Shown piece by piece: positions 16,596-24,513 of a stretch of 64,000 bases of DNA; the first letter of the stretch is position 1; every line of letters starts with the position of its first letter. A model generated the notes under the pieces. The model searched no databases, was not told where the DNA came from, and saw only the letters and a program-made list of their open reading frames with translations. Origin of the DNA: Natronorubrum sediminis (GTDB taxonomy: Archaea; Halobacteriota; Halobacteria; Halobacteriales; Natrialbaceae). The position numbers and the translations under genes are program-made. The DNA is taken from contig NZ_FNWL01000001.1 of NCBI RefSeq assembly GCF_900108095.1, positions 248,001 through 312,000 of the forward strand, read 5' to 3'.

Positions 16596-17189
16596 ATGGC
16601 CAGAGAACCCCCGTCTGTCCTGATCGTCGAAGACGAGCCTGATCTCGCTGATCTTTATGCGACCTGGCTCGCAGAATCGTGTACCGTCCAAACGGCCTAC
16701 GATGGAGAGACGGCGCTGAATTCGATCGACGACGGTCTCGATATCGTGCTCCTCGATCGCCGAATGCCCGGACTCTCTGGCGATACGATTTTGACCACCA
16801 TTCGAGATCGGAATCTCGATTGTCGGATTGCGATGGTGACCGCGGTCGAACCTGACTTCGACATCGTCGAAATGGGATTCGACGACTACCTCGTCAAGCC
16901 CGTCTCGAAAGACGAGTTGTGTTCGATCGTCGACCAGCTACACCTCCGCTCGAGTTACGACGATCAACTCCAAGAGTTCTTCGCGCTGGCATCGAAAAAG
17001 GCCCTCCTGGACGCCGAAAAAACCGAGGTAGAACGAAAGTCGAGTCGCGAGTACGACCGACTGCAGGACCGACTGGCAGTGCTTCGAGTCCAAGTCGACG
17101 ACACGATGCAAGAACTCCTCGATCAAGATGGCTACCGCCGACTCTGTCAGGATCTCACGCGCGATACCTTGCTCGAAGAAACTTACTGA
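16596..17189 (+). CDS. Response regulator with C-terminal HalX domain
   Basis: A 197-residue protein. Residues ~5-120 are a receiver domain: acidic pocket Glu12/Asp13 (LIVEDEPD), phospho-acceptor Asp54 (VLLDRRMPG), Thr82 (MVTAVEP) and Lys101 (YLVKPVSKDEL). Residues ~125-190 are the haloarchaeal HalX coiled-coil domain (LASKKALLDAEKTEVERK...RLQDRLAVLRVQ). It has no DNA-binding output domain, so it probably acts by protein contact. A Shine-Dalgarno-like GGAGG (16581-16585) precedes the ATG by 10 bases. Convergent with the degenerate sensor kinase at 17229. Confidence 0.95.
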   Translation: MAREPPSVLIVEDEPDLADLYATWLAESCTVQTAYDGETALNSIDDGLDIVLLDRRMPGLSGDTILTTIRDRNLDCRIAMVTAVEPDFDIVEMGFDDYLVKPVSKDELCSIVDQLHLRSSYDDQLQEFFALASKKALLDAEKTEVERKSSREYDRLQDRLAVLRVQVDDTMQELLDQDGYRRLCQDLTRDTLLEETY

Positions 17190-17228
17190 CCGAACCCGGT
17201 AGACCGTCCGACAACGGCGTCTTCACAT

Positions 17229-19214
17229 TCACGGAGCGAAGTCGGAATCTGACGTTTCCTCGAGTGTCGTTACGTCACTGATCTCGAGTCTCGTCCCTCC
17301 GTTGGTTCCGGTGTCGACGGTGAGCGTCCAGTCGTGTGCTTCGGCAATCGCCCGGACGAGAGCGAGTCCGAGTCCGTCCGTGTTTTCGCTCATGTCGCTT
17401 CGAACGCTCGATTTGCCGGTTACTGGCCTCCCATCGGCATCGTCAGCGTCTGAAAGTGGGTTTATCCCGCGTCCATCACCGTCGTGTTCGTGCACCGTTG
17501 GCTCGAGCACTCGCTCGTCTGCTGGTGGCGGAATCTCGGCTGCATCGTCGAGCAAGAAAAACCCGCGCGTGCGGTCGTCAGTGTCGAAGCCGAGGAGTCC
17601 GACCTGAATCGTAACGTCGTCGGTCGCTCGCGCGGCTGTGTCGTCGAACGCCGTCTCGAGGAGGCGGACGAACCGGTCGTCGTCGGCCCGAAGCGATGCA
17701 GAGCGCTCGACGACGACGCGTTCGCTCTCGAGGCGTGAGCGCTCGAGAGCGTCCGTGATCGCCGACTCGAGGTCGATTCTGGTCCGCGGCCCGACAGCCG
17801 ATGCGTTTCGTGCGAACTCGCGAACGTCGTCGACGAGTCGTTCGGTTCGCTCGAGTGTCGTCTGGACGGTATCCTCCGCGAGTGGAAATTCCCACATTGG
17901 GTCGTGGGGCGTCTGCTCTCCCGAGAGAGCGTCGGCGAGCGTCGAGAGTTGTTGTTTGAGATCACTCGAGAGGACGTCTGCGACTGACTCGAGTCGGTCA
18001 GTCTGGCGCTCGAGTTCGGCCGTTCGCTCCCGAAGGACGTGCTCGCGCTGGGCGCGCTCGAGTGCGGCAAGAGTGTTCTCGACGAGTGTGGAGACGAGAT
18101 CGACGTCGGTTTCGTCGAATTGGTGAGCCTCGAACGAACCGGTCATGAGTACACCGTGCGTGCCGATCGGTGCGATGATCTCCGATCGAATCGGCGTGTC
18201 GGGATTGTAGAGGTCGTCGACCGTCGCCAAATCGTCGAAGCGCTCGACGGTGCCGGATTCGAACACGTCCCAGACGAGCCCCTCGCCGGGAGAGAATCGC
18301 GGCAATCCGCCGAACTCGTCGTGTGCACCGGCCGTTCCGGCGACTGGGTCGAGGTAGCCGTACTCGTCGTCGAGGAGCCACACGCCACTGATCGGGAGAT
18401 TGAGTAGGTCGCTCCCCGCATGAACGGCGATCGCACAGATCTCTTCTGGGTCGTCTGACTCGAGGAGCCAGCGGGTAATTTCGTGGAGGGACGTGACGAC
18501 GCGCTCGTACTCGCGTCGGTCGGTGACGTCACGGATGACGGCTGCGACCGTCGCGACGTCGTCTTCGATCGGGACGAATCGGAACTCGCCGATTCGATCG
18601 GTTCCGTCGGCGTCGGTGAACGGTAACTCGAGGTGTCTGTCGACGGCGTTACCGACGTCGACATCGGTGATCGCCTGGCCGATTTGAATCGCGTGCTCGT
18701 CGTCGATACCGGCGCGTTTGGTGAGGAACTCGATGTGTTTCCCGACGAGATTCGACCGGTCGATGCCGAGAAGCGCCTCGGTTGCGCCGTTGACCGTGAC
18801 GAGGTTTCGATCGCGATCGAGCGTGAGGACGGCGTCGTGAACGGCCTCGACGACTGCCGCGTGCTGTGCGAGCGACGCCTCCTGTGTTTTCCGCGCGGTA
18901 ACGTCTCGCATGTAGACCGACAGTCCGTCCTCGGCGGGATACGCGCGGGCTTCGAACCAGGTCTCGAGGTGGGCGTGATAGATCTCGAAGGAGACGGGGA
19001 CCTGTTCGTCCATCGCGCGGTGGAACCGATCCGGAAACTGCGTTTCGACGGTCGTAGGGAACTCGTCCCACATGACGCGTCCGATGAGGTCGGCTCGAGA
19101 TCGCTTGAGAAGAGTCTCTGCTCGCTCGTTCAGATACGTGAAGCGAAAATCCGTATCGAGCGCGAAGAATGCATCAGTAACTCGATCGAGCAGTGGTTCT
19201 GATCGTCCCGTCAT
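17229..19214 (-). CDS. PAS-PAS-GAF sensor with degenerate histidine-kinase core
   Basis: A 661-residue soluble sensor. The order is PAS (~10-105, DAFFALDTDFRFTYLNE), PAS (~120-235, VLTLDRDRNLVTVNGATEALLG), GAF (~245-385, EICAIAVHAGSDLLNLP) and a kinase-like C-terminus. The phospho-His box reads VLSSDLKQQLSTL with Ser417 where His belongs. The N-box is LLETAFDDTAARA (Asp525 for Asn) and the G1 box is DDAAEIPP with both Gly lost; only the G2 glycine loop TDGLGLALVRAIAEAH is intact. It is therefore unlikely to autophosphorylate and may scaffold or inhibit. Its 3' end faces the HalX regulator gene. Confidence 0.92.
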   Translation of the reverse strand: MTGRSEPLLDRVTDAFFALDTDFRFTYLNERAETLLKRSRADLIGRVMWDEFPTTVETQFPDRFHRAMDEQVPVSFEIYHAHLETWFEARAYPAEDGLSVYMRDVTARKTQEASLAQHAAVVEAVHDAVLTLDRDRNLVTVNGATEALLGIDRSNLVGKHIEFLTKRAGIDDEHAIQIGQAITDVDVGNAVDRHLELPFTDADGTDRIGEFRFVPIEDDVATVAAVIRDVTDRREYERVVTSLHEITRWLLESDDPEEICAIAVHAGSDLLNLPISGVWLLDDEYGYLDPVAGTAGAHDEFGGLPRFSPGEGLVWDVFESGTVERFDDLATVDDLYNPDTPIRSEIIAPIGTHGVLMTGSFEAHQFDETDVDLVSTLVENTLAALERAQREHVLRERTAELERQTDRLESVADVLSSDLKQQLSTLADALSGEQTPHDPMWEFPLAEDTVQTTLERTERLVDDVREFARNASAVGPRTRIDLESAITDALERSRLESERVVVERSASLRADDDRFVRLLETAFDDTAARATDDVTIQVGLLGFDTDDRTRGFFLLDDAAEIPPPADERVLEPTVHEHDGDGRGINPLSDADDADGRPVTGKSSVRSDMSENTDGLGLALVRAIAEAHDWTLTVDTGTNGGTRLEISDVTTLEETSDSDFAP

Positions 19215-19426
19215 CGCTCGACACCCCTTTCGTTACTCGATAGCACCGGCTCACCCTTCCACCCCAGCTTCCAACTGGGTTTTGGTTTCGGTAGTCCGAG
19301 CCCCCCACCACAGAGCATCGTGACTCGCCCCGTCACTGTGGTCATCGAGAGAGTAGTAGAGTTACCTTCGGGTGGTGCCTATTTCAGTGTCGTGGCCACA
19401 CTTTGACGCATCCGTGGCTGCGTCGC

Positions 19427-20416
19427 TCACAACGACAGTGACTCACCCAGTCCTCGTTCTTCAGCCCGTTCGAAGACGAACGTCGCCGCCCCAGCATCCA
19501 ACACCGCCGAACCGACGCTCTCGAGGACGAGAATCTCCGCCGACGACGTTCGGCCAGTCCGTCCCACCAACACGTCGCCGAATGGCACGACCTCGAGGTC
19601 GGCGTGCTCGCGGAGATCTCCCGTCTCACGTGCTTCTTCGGGAACGTCCGCGAACACGCGAGTGGCACGTTCGATCGTTCGATTGTCGAGTTCCCGCATT
19701 TCGGGTGTGTAGGCACCGACGGCGACGACGAGCGCGCCGGGTGCCAGTGCATCCCCCGGAAACACCGGCTCCGTGCTCGTCGTGGTCGTGACGACGACGT
19801 CGGCGTTTTCGACGGCACCCCGTGGACTCGAGGCCGCGTCCGTCCGAACGCCGAGTTCGGACTCGAGGGCTCGCGCGCACTCGAATCGCGAATCGCTCGG
19901 CGAGTAGATTCGGATCGACTCGAGTCGGTCGGCACCGATGGCGGCCGCGATGGCACGCGTTTGCCAGCGAGCCTGTGTACCGGCGCCGATGACGCCCACC
20001 TCGAGCGGGCCAGCGGAGGCGAGTTCGCGAGCGGCGAGTCCGCCGATACAGCCCGTTCTGGCGTTGGTAATTCGATTTCCTGCGAGGTAGCCCACGGGCT
20101 GTCCGGTTTCGGCGTCGGTGAGCGCGATCTGTGCGGTGACGGTCGGTAGCTCCCGCTCGGAATTGTCCGGACAGACGGCGACGAGTTTCGTCGCGGCGTA
20201 CGGTGTGCCGTGGATGTACGCCGGCATACAGAGGCCGGTCCCAGTCGGTTGCTCGGGTGCGTCCGGATTCGTCCCTCTCCCGATTGGATAGTGTGGCCGC
20301 TCCGGTCGTTCGATGGCCCCCTCGCGTTGCTTTTCGAACGCTTCGGCGACGACGGGAAGCAACGCCTCGAGGTCGAGAACGGACGACACGTCTGCGTCGG
20401 AGAGGACGCGAACCAT
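19427..20416 (-). CDS. Ornithine cyclodeaminase / mu-crystallin family protein
   Basis: A 329-residue NAD(P)-binding member of the ornithine cyclodeaminase / alanine dehydrogenase family. It has VRVLSDADVSSVLDLEALLPVVAEAFEKQREG at the N-terminus, MPAYIHGTPYAATKLVAVCPDNSERELPTV with the substrate-site Lys, and the Rossmann motif VGVIGAGTQARWQTRAIAAA. In archaea this fold usually works as alanine dehydrogenase or on cyclic imino acids; either is possible. I chose ATG 20416 over 20440 because family members begin with the VLSDADV strand. It lies 92 bases downstream of the aminotransferase gene on the same strand, suggesting an amino-acid operon headed by the Lrp regulator. Confidence 0.92.
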   Translation of the reverse strand: MVRVLSDADVSSVLDLEALLPVVAEAFEKQREGAIERPERPHYPIGRGTNPDAPEQPTGTGLCMPAYIHGTPYAATKLVAVCPDNSERELPTVTAQIALTDAETGQPVGYLAGNRITNARTGCIGGLAARELASAGPLEVGVIGAGTQARWQTRAIAAAIGADRLESIRIYSPSDSRFECARALESELGVRTDAASSPRGAVENADVVVTTTTSTEPVFPGDALAPGALVVAVGAYTPEMRELDNRTIERATRVFADVPEEARETGDLREHADLEVVPFGDVLVGRTGRTSSAEILVLESVGSAVLDAGAATFVFERAEERGLGESLSL

Positions 20417-20508
20417 GTCGGTATCTCGTGGTTCGATCACTTCAGTGTGCGTGTCCTCGCAGAATCGGCTCTGACGGTGTAAATTGAGGATCTCGTCGGA
20501 GAGGGACC

Positions 20509-21669
20509 TCAGGCGTGGTCGTCGACGAACGCCTCGATCCGAGCGAGAGCCTGTCGGAGGTCCTCGAGTCCCGTCGCGTAGGAGACCCGAAGGTGTCCGT
20601 CGCCGCCCTCGCCGAAGACGTCGCCGGGAACGACGGCGACCCCTTGTTCGCGCAGGACTTCTTCGGCGAACTCCGCTGCGGTGAAACCCGCTGGTACCTC
20701 GGGGAAACAGTAGAATGCGCCCTTGGCTTCGAAGACGTCCATGCCGATTTCCCGGAAGCGCGAGAGGACGAACTGCCGTCGTCGATCGTACTGGTCGACC
20801 ATCTCTCGGACCTCGTTCTCACAAGACTCGAGGGCCTCGAGTGCGGCGTGTTGAGCCGTGGTCGGTGCCGAGAGCATCGTGTACTGGTGTATCTTGTTCA
20901 TCGCGTTGATGGCCTCGGCGGGGCCGAGCGCGTAGCCGAGTCGCAGTCCGGTCATCGCGTGGGCCTTCGAGAAGCCGTTGAACACGATTGTGCGCTCGCG
21001 CATGCCCTCGAACGTCGCGATGGAGGTGTGCTCGTTTCCGTCGTAGGTTAGTTCGGCGTAGATTTCGTCCGAGAGCACCGTCAGATTGTGCTCGCGGGCG
21101 AACTCGGCGATCGGCTCGAGATCCTCCTCCGTCATGATCGCCCCCGTCGGGTTGTTCGGATAACAGAGGACGAGCATGTCGGCTTCGTCCGCGCCTGCGT
21201 CCTCGAGTGCGTCGACCGTCAGTCGGAAATCGTCGGCCTCGGTCGTCGGAACTGGTAGCGCCTCACCCCCTGCGAAGACGACACCGGGTTCGTAGGAGAT
21301 GTACGACGGCTGGGCGATGGCGACCGTGTCGCCGGGATCGACGAACGCACGAAAGGCCAGGTCGACCGCTTCGCTCGCGCCGGCGGTGACAAGTATCTCT
21401 TCGTCCGGGCCGTACCCTAATCCGAATCGGTTGGCGACGTACTCGGAGATCGCCTCGCGGAGTTCGCGCGTTCCTCGATTCGCCGTGTACGAGGTCTTTC
21501 CTTGCTCGAGTGACGTGATCGCTGCGTCGCGGGCCGCCCATGGCGTAGCGAAATCGGGTTCACCGACGCCCAGTGAGATGACGTCGTCTCGTTCCTCGGC
21601 GATTTCGAAAAAGCGCCGAATTCCCGATGGCGGCACCGTCTGGACGCGTTCGGACAGTTCGAACGTCAT
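20509..21669 (-). CDS. PLP-dependent class I/II aminotransferase
   Basis: A 386-residue fold-type I aminotransferase (aspartate aminotransferase branch). It shows VISLGVGEPDFATPWAARDA, TSYTANRGTRELREAISEY, LVLCYPNNPTGAIMTEEDL (Asn), VLSDEIYAELTYDG (Asp and Tyr for PLP), and the Schiff-base lysine in VFNGFSKAHAMTGLRLGY. The final third has HLRVSYATGLEDLRQAL with the carboxylate-binding Arg. The ATG lies 2 bases after the stop of the Lrp regulator, so it is translated from the same mRNA and is probably the regulator's main target. Haloarchaeal homologues are annotated as aspartate or aromatic aminotransferases; specificity is unclear. Confidence 0.96.
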   Translation of the reverse strand: MTFELSERVQTVPPSGIRRFFEIAEERDDVISLGVGEPDFATPWAARDAAITSLEQGKTSYTANRGTRELREAISEYVANRFGLGYGPDEEILVTAGASEAVDLAFRAFVDPGDTVAIAQPSYISYEPGVVFAGGEALPVPTTEADDFRLTVDALEDAGADEADMLVLCYPNNPTGAIMTEEDLEPIAEFAREHNLTVLSDEIYAELTYDGNEHTSIATFEGMRERTIVFNGFSKAHAMTGLRLGYALGPAEAINAMNKIHQYTMLSAPTTAQHAALEALESCENEVREMVDQYDRRRQFVLSRFREIGMDVFEAKGAFYCFPEVPAGFTAAEFAEEVLREQGVAVVPGDVFGEGGDGHLRVSYATGLEDLRQALARIEAFVDDHA

Positions 21670-21671
21670 GA

Positions 21672-22157
21672 TTAGGGTGAGAACGAGAGCCGTTCGTCGT
21701 CTTCGCCGTCACCGAGTTCGATCCCGTGTTCCTTGTAGGAGGTCATCATGTAGTGGGTAACCGTCTGGGTGATCTCGGGGACTGGCGCGACCTTTTCGCT
21801 GATGAACTGTGAAACCTCGCGAATGGAGTCGCCCTCGACTTCCATGTCGAAGTCGTAGTCGCCACTGACTAATCGCAAGGCTTTGACCTGCGGGAATCGC
21901 GCGAGGCGCTCTGCGATATCTCCGTAGCCGGTCTCCCGGTCGAGACGAACGTTGAGTTCGACCTCCGCTCGGACGCGTTCGTCTTCCAGTTTGTCCCAGT
22001 CGACGACTGCCTGATAGCCGCGGACGACACCTGCGTCTTCGAGTTCCTGGATCGTCGTCTCGACCTCCGACTCCTCGAGGTCGGTCATTCGTGCGATATC
22101 GGCGCTCGAATATCGCGCGTTCTCACGAAGCAACTCGAGTACCTCGCGTTCGCTCAT
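21672..22157 (-). CDS. Lrp/AsnC-family transcriptional regulator
   Basis: A 161-residue feast/famine regulator. The N-terminal HTH MSEREVLELLRENARYSSADIARMTDLEESEVETTIQEL is followed by the RAM ligand/oligomerisation domain (RAEVELNVRLDRETGYGDIAERLARFPQVKALRLVSGDYDFDMEVEG). The ATG at 22157 matches the family start; the upstream extension is Arg-rich. It is the first gene of a minus-strand unit with the aminotransferase (2-base gap), and the ornithine-cyclodeaminase-like gene follows. Control of amino-acid turnover by an amino-acid ligand is inferred from family and context. Confidence 0.95.
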   Translation of the reverse strand: MSEREVLELLRENARYSSADIARMTDLEESEVETTIQELEDAGVVRGYQAVVDWDKLEDERVRAEVELNVRLDRETGYGDIAERLARFPQVKALRLVSGDYDFDMEVEGDSIREVSQFISEKVAPVPEITQTVTHYMMTSYKEHGIELGDGEDDERLSFSP

Positions 22158-22236
22158 AGTTCTCCGAAGCGCGAGCGCGAGTAAAGGTCTACCGTTGTTC
22201 GCTCGAAAAAACCGACGGGAACGGCTTGGCCGACGA

Positions 22237-22350
22237 TCAATGCAGCGACGCCTCACACCGTGGGCAGATTCGAGACTGCATCGGCACGTCTCGGCCACAC
22301 TCTGGGCACGTGATGTCCTCCTCCTGTTGGAATGGGTATGCTCGGCTCAT
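22237..22350 (-). CDS. Tiny double-CxxC zinc-ribbon protein (37 aa)
   Basis: A very short gene: MSRAYPFQQEEDITCPECG, then RDVPMQSRICPRCEASLH, ending at TGA 22237. Two CxxC knuckles (CPEC, CPRC) 14 residues apart form a complete four-Cys zinc ribbon. A TATA box (TTTATA, 22385-22390 minus strand) lies ~37 bases upstream. Such microproteins are common in haloarchaea and usually bind a partner protein or nucleic acid; the partner is unknown. It ends 80 bases upstream of the Lrp gene on the same strand. Confidence 0.7.
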   Translation of the reverse strand: MSRAYPFQQEEDITCPECGRDVPMQSRICPRCEASLH

Positions 22351-22384
22351 CGTTCCCCTCACGTGAGACTCCCACAGGGATGCC

Positions 22385-22390
22385 TATAAA
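22385..22390 (-). promoter_or_regulatory. TATA box for the 37-aa zinc ribbon
   Basis: TTTATA on the minus strand (within GCGTTTATAGGC), ~35-40 bases upstream of ATG 22350, giving a leader of about 10 bases. Confidence 0.5.
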
Positions 22391-22533
22391 CGCATTCGGC
22401 GCTGCTGGTGACTCTCAGGGGCAGTGAATCCTCACTCGAGTCGGGTCTGTAGACGAGTCGCGAGGGACGCAAAACGTGTCACACCCCTAGTCACGGGTGG
22501 ACTGCCACCGTTCGCCCGCTTCCTCCGGTACGA

Positions 22534-23187
22534 TTACCGATAGTTCTTGAACAAGATTGCTCGCACGTCGTCTTTCGTCTGGACGTCTTCCGTCGTGCCG
22601 TCGGGCAGTTCGACGCTGTAGCGGAAGTCGGCCGAACTGGATTCCTCCCACTTGTCGTCGTGGGTCTCGAGTAGGCTCATCATCTCGTCGAGCATGTCGT
22701 CGTCGTCAGCTGACCCGCCACTCGCACTCGCTTGTCCCGAGTCGCTTTCGCTGTCGTCTTCGTCGCCGTCCGCGTCTTCGCTGTCGGCCTCGTCCTCGCT
22801 GTCATTTTCGTCCGCATCGTCGCCAGCCCCGTCCGTTGCTTCATCGACATCGTCGCCAGCCGCGTCGTCCGCACCGTCTTCGTCCGACCCCTCGTCGCCG
22901 CCGTCGCCGTCGTCTTCGATGTAGGAGACTTCCTCGAGGTCCTCCGGCGTCGATTTGCCCTCGATTGCGGCCCCGACCGAGGCGGCGACGTCGTCGGTCG
23001 CCGAGGAGTCGAGGTCTGCCTCGAGTTCGATCTCGAGTTCGTCCTCGCCGTCTATGTTGTCGATCAGGAACTGGACGGCGTCGCGTTCGCGGACGAAGCC
23101 GTACTTTCCGACGACCTCCTCGGAAATCGCTTCACGAAGGTGCTGGATGACTGCATACTGTTCGTCGGTGACCTCGAGCGTCTTCAT
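22534..23187 (-). CDS. Acidic protein with Asp/Glu-rich linker (217 aa)
   Basis: Not recognised by function. Residues 1-55 are a folded, probably helical module (MKTLEVTDEQYAVIQHLREA, YGFVRERDAVQFLIDNI). Residues ~95-165 are a low-complexity Asp/Glu/Ala/Ser linker (DDAAGDDVDEATDGAGDD type). Residues ~167-217 are a second module (MLDEMMSLLETHDDKWEE, FRYSVELPDGTTEDVQTKDDVRAILFKNYR). The two-module layout with a disordered acidic tether suggests an adaptor. Cytosolic, with no Cys motif. It is divergent from the thioredoxin-like gene across 152 bases. Confidence 0.82.
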   Translation of the reverse strand: MKTLEVTDEQYAVIQHLREAISEEVVGKYGFVRERDAVQFLIDNIDGEDELEIELEADLDSSATDDVAASVGAAIEGKSTPEDLEEVSYIEDDGDGGDEGSDEDGADDAAGDDVDEATDGAGDDADENDSEDEADSEDADGDEDDSESDSGQASASGGSADDDDMLDEMMSLLETHDDKWEESSSADFRYSVELPDGTTEDVQTKDDVRAILFKNYR

Positions 23188-23339
23188 ACACTACCGATGT
23201 TGCGGGGGGTACAAATATGTGAGCCGTCCTGACGTACACGATTCACGACTGGTTTCCGCGTGAAGGGCGAGAGCCTCATCAGGAACACCGCTGTGGACCG
23301 AACACGACATTTACAACCGACTGTCTGTAACTGAAAGCT

Positions 23340-23906
23340 ATGGTACTCGAAGAATCCGACACCGACCTCAAAGCGGGCGAGACGCCACCCGACTTCGAAC
23401 TCGAAGCGTCAGACGGTGAGACGTACACGCTCGAGTCCTTCGAAGACGCCGAGGCGTTGCTCGTCGTCTTCACGTGCAATCACTGTCCGTACGCGAAAGC
23501 GAAGTTCGACCTGCTCAACGACATCGCAGCCGAGTACGACGACGTTTCGGTCGTCGGTATCAACCCGAACGACGCCGAGGAGTATCCCGACGACTCACTC
23601 GAGTCGATGCGCGAGTACGTCGACGCCGGCGAAATCGAGTACGACGCGTACCTGCGAGACGCGGACCAAACGGTCGCGAAGTCCTACGGCGCGGTCTGCA
23701 CTCCCGACCCGTTCCTCTTTCGCCGAGGCGAGGACGGCGACTTCGAACTGGCCTATCAGGGTCGACTCGACGACGCGTTGAACCCAGAGGACGAACCGTC
23801 GCGGATTCACGTCCGCGAAGCGATCGATTCGATTCTCGCCGGAGAGGCCGTCGATCTCGAGTGGCGACCCTCCCAGGGCTGTTCGATCAAGTGGACCGAC
23901 GAGTAA
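23340..23906 (+). CDS. Thioredoxin-family protein, CNHC active site
   Basis: A 188-residue AhpC/TSA-like redoxin. The redox site is VVFTCNHCPYAKAKFDLL (a CxxC with Asn-His between), followed by VVGINPNDAEEYPDDS and the cis-Pro loop AVCTPDPFLFRR, which adds a third Cys. The C-terminal GCSIKW motif, with a fourth Cys, marks this redoxin subfamily. No signal peptide, so cytosolic; it probably reduces peroxides or disulfides. Start ATG 23340 has a TATA-like CATTTACAAC ~30 bases upstream. Convergent with the cupredoxin-like lipoprotein gene. Confidence 0.93.
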   Translation: MVLEESDTDLKAGETPPDFELEASDGETYTLESFEDAEALLVVFTCNHCPYAKAKFDLLNDIAAEYDDVSVVGINPNDAEEYPDDSLESMREYVDAGEIEYDAYLRDADQTVAKSYGAVCTPDPFLFRRGEDGDFELAYQGRLDDALNPEDEPSRIHVREAIDSILAGEAVDLEWRPSQGCSIKWTDE

Positions 23907-23949
23907 CTTCCTCACAATATCCGCTGGAGTCCGTCGCGCCTGCAACACC

Positions 23950-24381
23950 TTATTCGACGTCGAATTCGCCGATCTGTCGACGCGCGTGAAGCGAGCAGAC
24001 GTACGACGAGAGCTCTGCCGTCGCCGTGAACTCGAGTACATCTCGCTCGCCTTCGTCGGCCATCGTGTCCGTCGCCAGATCGTCGACGATGGCGTCGCCG
24101 TCGTCCCACAATTGGAGATCGTGTTCCATGCCGTCGCCGTTGATCCACTCGATTTCGTAGCGTTCGTCCTCCTCGAGGACGAACGTCGGATTCTCCGATC
24201 CCTCGATCTCCTCCGGTTCGACGCCTTCCCAGTGGGAGTTGTAGCCCTCGATAACGATCGTCGTCTCGGGATCGATTTCGAACGCTTCGGCGTCGTCGCT
24301 TCCCAGACAACCCGCTGTGGCGATTGTTGCCACCGAGGCACCCGTTACCCCTAGTACCGTTCGTCTCGTGTAGTCGGCCAT
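23950..24381 (-). CDS. Tat lipoprotein with cupredoxin-like domain lacking Met ligand
   Basis: A 143-residue exported protein. It starts MADYTRRTVLGVTGASVATI with twin Arg, then the lipobox TAGC, so it is lipid-anchored outside the membrane. The mature domain resembles small blue-copper proteins: an N-terminal His in GMEHDLQLWD, then YVCSLHARRQIGEFDVE with Cys and His in normal spacing. The usual axial Met is not present, the C-terminal end being IGEFDVE. It may bind copper with altered colour and potential, or not at all. Compare the canonical halocyanin at 39250. ATG 24381 is chosen at the Tat motif. Confidence 0.85.
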   Translation of the reverse strand: MADYTRRTVLGVTGASVATIATAGCLGSDDAEAFEIDPETTIVIEGYNSHWEGVEPEEIEGSENPTFVLEEDERYEIEWINGDGMEHDLQLWDDGDAIVDDLATDTMADEGERDVLEFTATAELSSYVCSLHARRQIGEFDVE

Positions 24382-24513
24382 AGATTCCTGCTCGTGTGTA
24401 TCGATCGACGAATATTGACTAGTCCAGACGATTCCCACGGCGTGAGAGTGGGTCCACTTCCGAATGCAATTCGGCCTCGCATCTCACGCATCAGCCGTGG
24501 CCGCGCCGCGAGC

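Noticed and set aside
22732..23232. 166-codon plus-strand frame opposite the acidic-linker protein
   Set aside because: Val/Ala/Arg product from antisense of the GAC-rich linker; the minus-strand gene has sensible modules at both ends.
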